From Cellvibrionales bacterium UBA4495 (GTDB taxonomy: Bacteria; Pseudomonadota; Gammaproteobacteria; Pseudomonadales; Porticoccaceae), in NCBI GenBank assembly GCA_002388905.1, contig DGNJ01000116.1, positions 8,251 to 27,037 on the forward strand: a stretch of 18,787 bases of DNA, given 5' to 3'. Both the position numbers and the translations under genes were made by a program. The notes below the pieces were generated by a model. It was not told where the DNA came from. It saw only the letters and a list, made by a program, of their open reading frames with translations, and made no database searches. Below are positions 15,593 through 18,787 of this stretch, one piece after another; the first letter of the stretch is position 1; each line of letters starts with the position of its first letter.

Positions 15593-16750
15593 ATGACGAC
15601 GGCCCTGATTCTTTCCGGCGGCGGCGCCCGGGCTGCCTACCAGGTAGGTGTGCTCAAGGGCCTGGCGGAAATCCTGCCTCGCCAGACCTACAATCCTTTT
15701 CCCATCATCTGCGGCACCTCCGCGGGCGCTATCAATACCCTGGCCATGGCCGGGCGCGCGGGGCCATTCAGTCTCCGGGCGCGAAAACTGGAAGCCATCT
15801 GGCGGGATCTGACCGCGGAGAAAGTCTACCGTACCGACCCCTGGGGCGTATTCAGGAATTCCCTGAAGATGCTGGCATCGCTGTTTCACAGCGGTTCCGG
15901 CATCACCTCGCCGGTGGCCCTGCTCGACAACTCGCCACTGAGGGAATTGCTGGCCGACTATATCCGCTTCCGGCATATTGATGAAGCCATCGCCAGCGGT
16001 GAACTACAGGCTGTGGCGGTCACCGCCATGGCCTACAGCTCGGGTCAATCCATTACTTTTTTTCAGGGTAACCACGACAACTGGCAGCGCACCCGGCGCC
16101 TGGGTGTACGCACCGGCCTGACCCTGGATCACCTGATCGCCTCGGCATCCATCCCCACCATTTTTCCGCCCGTCAAGATCGGCAATCGCTTCTATGGCGA
16201 CGGTGCACTGCGCCAGCTTAAACCGCTCAGCCCTGCCCTGCACCTGGGGGCGGACCGGGTTTTCGTGGTGGGTGTCAGCGACAACCCGGTACACAAAGCC
16301 AGACCGGAAACCGCCCACTATTCGCCATCCCTGGCACAAATGATCAGCCACATGCTCAACAGCGCCTTTATCGACACGATCGAGAGCGACCTGGAAACCC
16401 TGAAGACCATCAACCGCCTGGCCGGGGCGATCCCGCCGGCAGCGCGCGAGGAACAGGGGGTCGAGGATCTCAAGGTGGTCGATTACCTGTCGGTGACACC
16501 CTCGGTGCCCATCCACGAACTGGCCGAGCAATATCTCCACGAATTGCCGGGCAGCGTCCGCACCTTCCTCCGCATCACCGGCGCCACTGCCCGGGGCGGC
16601 GGCTCAAGCGCGGCCAGCTACCTGCTGTTCGAGCCCGGCTTCTGCCAGCGCCTGATAGAACTGGGCCATGGCGACACCCTCGCCCAACGACCCGAGATCG
16701 AGAATTTCTTTGCCGTAACGCCCGAGCCGACGGACGCACTGACCCGTTGA
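15593..16750 (+). CDS. Patatin-like phospholipase
   Basis: The 385-residue protein is a patatin-family serine lipid hydrolase. It has the oxyanion motif SGGGARAAY (8-16), the nucleophile elbow GTSAG (41-45, S43) and the catalytic aspartate in DGA (D203), forming the Ser-Asp dyad. No signal peptide is visible, so it is likely cytoplasmic or membrane-associated. The frame opens 15 codons earlier, inside the regulator gene. I choose the ATG at 15593 because the patatin fold begins directly after it (MTTALILSGGG). A GGAG lies 14 bases upstream, further than ideal. It starts 10 bases after the regulator stop and is probably co-transcribed with it. Nothing in the sequence links its substrate to sulfur metabolism; membrane lipid turnover is the family role. 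Confidence 0.9.
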   Translation: MTTALILSGGGARAAYQVGVLKGLAEILPRQTYNPFPIICGTSAGAINTLAMAGRAGPFSLRARKLEAIWRDLTAEKVYRTDPWGVFRNSLKMLASLFHSGSGITSPVALLDNSPLRELLADYIRFRHIDEAIASGELQAVAVTAMAYSSGQSITFFQGNHDNWQRTRRLGVRTGLTLDHLIASASIPTIFPPVKIGNRFYGDGALRQLKPLSPALHLGADRVFVVGVSDNPVHKARPETAHYSPSLAQMISHMLNSAFIDTIESDLETLKTINRLAGAIPPAAREEQGVEDLKVVDYLSVTPSVPIHELAEQYLHELPGSVRTFLRITGATARGGGSSAASYLLFEPGFCQRLIELGHGDTLAQRPEIENFFAVTPEPTDALTR

Positions 16751-16793
16751 CGTAGCCATTGGCGCGATTCTGGAGACTGGTCCACAATCTGGG

Positions 16794-16799
16794 CATAAT
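16794..16799 (+). promoter_or_regulatory. Possible -10 box of a DUF2062 gene promoter
   Basis: CATAAT is one base from TATAAT and lies 30 bases before the DUF2062 ATG, in the 79-base gap after the patatin gene. No -35 hexamer of quality is found 16-18 bases upstream, so this is weak. Confidence 0.25.
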
Positions 16800-16829
16800 G
16801 GCCATCTTTTCAAAGCAGTACCCAGGTCC

Positions 16830-17375
16830 ATGCCCAAGAAGTTTTTACGTCGCTGGCTTCCCCATCCGACCCGCCATTCCCAGCACCGGGCGTTGCGCTG
16901 GCTGGGCCCCGTGCTGGAAGACCCCAACCTCTTCCACCTGAACCGGCATTCAGTGTCCGTCGCTTTTTTTGTGGGGCTGTTCTGCGCATTCCTGCCATTG
17001 CCCGGCCAGACCCTGATCGCTGCCCTCCTGGCGCTGCTGTTGCGCTGCAATCTGCCCATCTCGGTATTACTGATATGGGTCACCAACCCGCTGACCATGA
17101 CCCCCATCTTTTTGCTCACCTATGAACTGGGCCGCTGGATACTGGACAGCCCTCCGGTTGATTTCCACTTCCGGCTGGAGCTGGACTGGTTCCAGGAACA
17201 GGGCGAAAGCCTGCTCATGCCCCTGCTGCTGGGCAGCCTGCTCACCGGCCTGTTGGCCGGCGGCACCGGTTACGTGATTATCCACGAGATCTGGCGCTGG
17301 ACGGTTATCCGCAACTGGGAGGCACGCAAGAAGCGACGCCTGGCACAAAAAACGAGAAGCAAGCGCTATTCATAG
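16830..17375 (+). CDS. DUF2062 domain-containing membrane protein
   Basis: This is a 181-residue protein of the DUF2062 family, whose biochemical function is unknown. It has a basic N-terminus and then conserved text for the family: SVSVAFFVGLFCAFLPLPGQ, a hydrophobic helix over LIAALLALLL, and the motif WVTNPLTMTPIF. A second hydrophobic hairpin lies near 130-155 (LLMPLLLGSLLTGLLAGG), and the tail is strongly basic ([13 protein letters not shown]). The ATG at 16830 has an AGG upstream. Its 3' end overlaps the end of the convergent permease gene by 10 bases. It normally neighbours comEC and lolCDE in gammaproteobacteria; here it is separated from comEC by the sulfide module. Confidence 0.9.
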   Translation: MPKKFLRRWLPHPTRHSQHRALRWLGPVLEDPNLFHLNRHSVSVAFFVGLFCAFLPLPGQTLIAALLALLLRCNLPISVLLIWVTNPLTMTPIFLLTYELGRWILDSPPVDFHFRLELDWFQEQGESLLMPLLLGSLLTGLLAGGTGYVIIHEIWRWTVIRNWEARKKRRLAQKTRSKRYS

Positions 17376-18592
17376 CGCAGAATCTCCGCCGGCCGGGTTC
17401 GGGCGGCTTTCCAGGCCGGATAAAGGGTGGCGAGGAAATTGAGGCCCAGGGCAGTGGCCGCGACGACGGCAATATCGGTACCGCGCAGGTCGGCGGGCAC
17501 GTAATCGATGGGATAAATCTGGGCACTGAGGAACCGGAACTGCAGGGCATTCTCAAGCCAGGCCACCGCTTCCGAAACCCAGAGAGCGCCGGCACTGCCG
17601 ACAGCCACCCCGAGGCCGGTGCCCAGCAGGCCGATCAAAGTACCCTGGACCAGGAAAATCGCGATAATATCGCCGTTGCCGGCCCCAAGGGTCTTGAGGA
17701 TGGCGATGGCGGGCCGCTTGTCGGTGACTGTCATGACCAGCATCGATACCACGTTGAAAACGGCAATGGCGATAATCAGAAAGATCAGCAAACCCACCAG
17801 CTGACGTGACATCTGGATAGCCTGGTAGAGATTGCCGTGGGTTTGCAGCCAATCCACGAAAGTGAAGCCCCTGGGCAGCCTGTCGAGCAGTTCATAGCCG
17901 GTCTGTCTGGCGTCGAAAACCCGGTCCACCCGCACGCGCAGCCCCTGGGGCCTGCCGCCCAGACCGGTGATGGCGCCGGCGGAATCCAGGTGCAACAGAG
18001 CCAGGACATTGTCCTCGGCGGTATGAGTGCTGAACACCCCGCCCAACTCCATAACCCGCATTACCGGCACCCCCTGGCGCCCCCGCCCGGGCCGGGGTGC
18101 GATCAGGGTCAGGGTGTCGCCGGGTCGCACGCCGAGCTTGTCGGCCAGGTTCCGGGACAACGCCAGCTTGCCGTCTCCGAGCCACTTCTCCACATCCGCC
18201 GGCAATGTCGCTTTCAGGGCCCCATCCATGGCTCCCGGCAGCAACCCCTGCACTGACACGGCGGTGATATTGCCCCGATGGTTGACCATACCCTGGAACC
18301 GGGTAAAGGGCGTGACCTGGACCACCTGGGGATGCGTTGACAGCCTGGCTGCCGTATCGCGCCAGTGCTCAATGCCGCCGGGACCGAAAAACTGGATATG
18401 GGGTACCACCCCCAGGATTCGGGTGCGCATTTCCCGCTCGAAACCGTTCATCACCGACAGCACAAGGATCAACAAGGCGACCCCCATCACCAGACCAGTC
18501 ACCGCCAGCACCGAAATAAAGGAGGCCAGCCGGCTCCGGGATCCGGCGGCGAAAAAGCGCCGCCCCACCAGCCAAGAAAATCGTTCAGGCAC
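17366..18592 (-). CDS. lolE: Lipoprotein-releasing ABC transporter permease, LolC/LolE family
   Basis: LolC and LolE form, with the LolD ATPase, the inner-membrane machine that hands outer-membrane lipoproteins to LolA. The 408-residue protein has the four-helix layout: TM1 at about 26-47, a periplasmic domain at 60-260, then TM2 (266-288), TM3 (314-340) and TM4 (372-393). It carries MNGFERE (48-54), where the family meets LolD, and a C-terminal [24 protein letters not shown] tail. RILGVVPH and the segment [18 protein letters not shown] are closer to LolE than LolC. Its place downstream of lolD also fits LolE, although the tail resembles LolC. The start is a GTG with GGAGGA 8 bases upstream, overlapping the lolD stop by 8 bases. 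Confidence 0.9.
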   Translation of the reverse strand: MPERFSWLVGRRFFAAGSRSRLASFISVLAVTGLVMGVALLILVLSVMNGFEREMRTRILGVVPHIQFFGPGGIEHWRDTAARLSTHPQVVQVTPFTRFQGMVNHRGNITAVSVQGLLPGAMDGALKATLPADVEKWLGDGKLALSRNLADKLGVRPGDTLTLIAPRPGRGRQGVPVMRVMELGGVFSTHTAEDNVLALLHLDSAGAITGLGGRPQGLRVRVDRVFDARQTGYELLDRLPRGFTFVDWLQTHGNLYQAIQMSRQLVGLLIFLIIAIAVFNVVSMLVMTVTDKRPAIAILKTLGAGNGDIIAIFLVQGTLIGLLGTGLGVAVGSAGALWVSEAVAWLENALQFRFLSAQIYPIDYVPADLRGTDIAVVAATALGLNFLATLYPAWKAARTRPAEILRYE

Positions 18593-18787
18593 CCGGAATA
18601 TCCTCCGCCACTAGCGACTCCTCGACCAGTGCCCCCTGGTCCAGATGCAGGACCCGGTCCATTTGGCCGGCGATGTCCCGGTCGTGGGTCACCACCACAA
18701 AGCTGATGTTCAACTCGCGGTTGAGTGCCAGAAGCAGTTGCAGAACCTTCTCCGCCGTCGCTGGATCCAGGTTGCCGGTGGGTTCGT
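18585..18787 (-). CDS. lolD: Lipoprotein-releasing ABC transporter ATP-binding protein, 3' part
   Basis: The last 67 codons of an ABC ATPase are visible, cut by the window end. They begin with EPTGNLDP, the Walker B/D-loop region typical of LolD/MacB ATPases. VVTHD (H-loop) and a short tail ending DIPGA follow. It is in the same orientation as the permease and its stop lies 8 bases inside the permease start, as in a lolCDE operon. The Walker A and signature motifs would lie outside the window. Assignment rests on the motif and the neighbour. Confidence 0.88.
   Translation of the reverse strand, partial: EPTGNLDPATAEKVLQLLLALNRELNISFVVVTHDRDIAGQMDRVLHLDQGALVEESLVAEDIPGA

Noticed and set aside
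17366..17375. Terminator between the convergent DUF2062 and permease genes
   Set aside because: The genes overlap by 10 bases, leaving no separate terminator; no T-tailed hairpin was seen there.
1..18787. CRISPR array, tRNA/rRNA genes, insertion sequences
   Set aside because: No regularly spaced repeats, no tRNA-like or rRNA sequence and no transposase were seen by eye on either strand; a covariance-model search was not possible.

Overview
The window reads as a chromosomal segment of a GC-rich Gram-negative bacterium, almost certainly a gammaproteobacterium. It carries Kdo/lipid A genes (kdsB, lpxK, msbA), a lipoprotein-release system (lolD, a LolC/E permease) and comEC. Gene packing is dense, GTG starts are common, and several stop/start codons overlap.

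Layout. (1) 18-4721, minus strand: an envelope operon in transcription order exbB-exbD-msbA-lpxK-kdsB. The first four junctions overlap or nearly touch, and no small ycaR/Trm112 gene lies between lpxK and kdsB. (2) 4810-7089, minus: comEC, separated from exbB by a hairpin. (3) 7160-13879, minus: a tight operon cydA-cydB-persulfide dioxygenase-[DUF442/SQR fusion]-sulP. (4) 13880-14256: a gene-poor control region. It holds a full-consensus sigma-54 promoter pointing at cydA, phased A-tracts, two overlapping inverted repeats and a possible leader ORF. (5) 14257-16750, plus: a FisR-like sigma-54 activator and a patatin-like phospholipase. (6) 16830-17375, plus: a DUF2062 membrane protein, convergent with (7) 17366-18787, minus: a LolC/E permease and the 3' end of lolD, cut by the window edge.

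How it works together. Regions 3-5 look like a self-contained sulfide-respiration and detoxification module. The SQR-type flavoprotein would oxidise sulfide and pass electrons to quinone. A cyanide-insensitive-type bd oxidase, which lacks the copper site that sulfide poisons, would reoxidise the quinol. The MBL enzyme would oxidise glutathione persulfide to sulfite. The DUF442 rhodanese-like domain could move sulfane sulfur between them. SulP could move the resulting oxyanion. The divergent regulator has the FisR cysteine spacing (C-x10-C-x6-C in its sensor domain) and a GAFTGA sigma-54 contact loop. It faces a sigma-54 promoter with no consensus mismatch, so a sulfane-sulfur switch over the whole respiratory operon is the simplest reading.

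This module sits between comEC and DUF2062. Those genes are neighbours in the standard gammaproteobacterial lolCDE/DUF2062/comEC/exbBD/lpxK/kdsB block as I remember it, so it looks like an insertion into a housekeeping locus. No transposase, tRNA, rRNA, CRISPR array or phage gene was seen.
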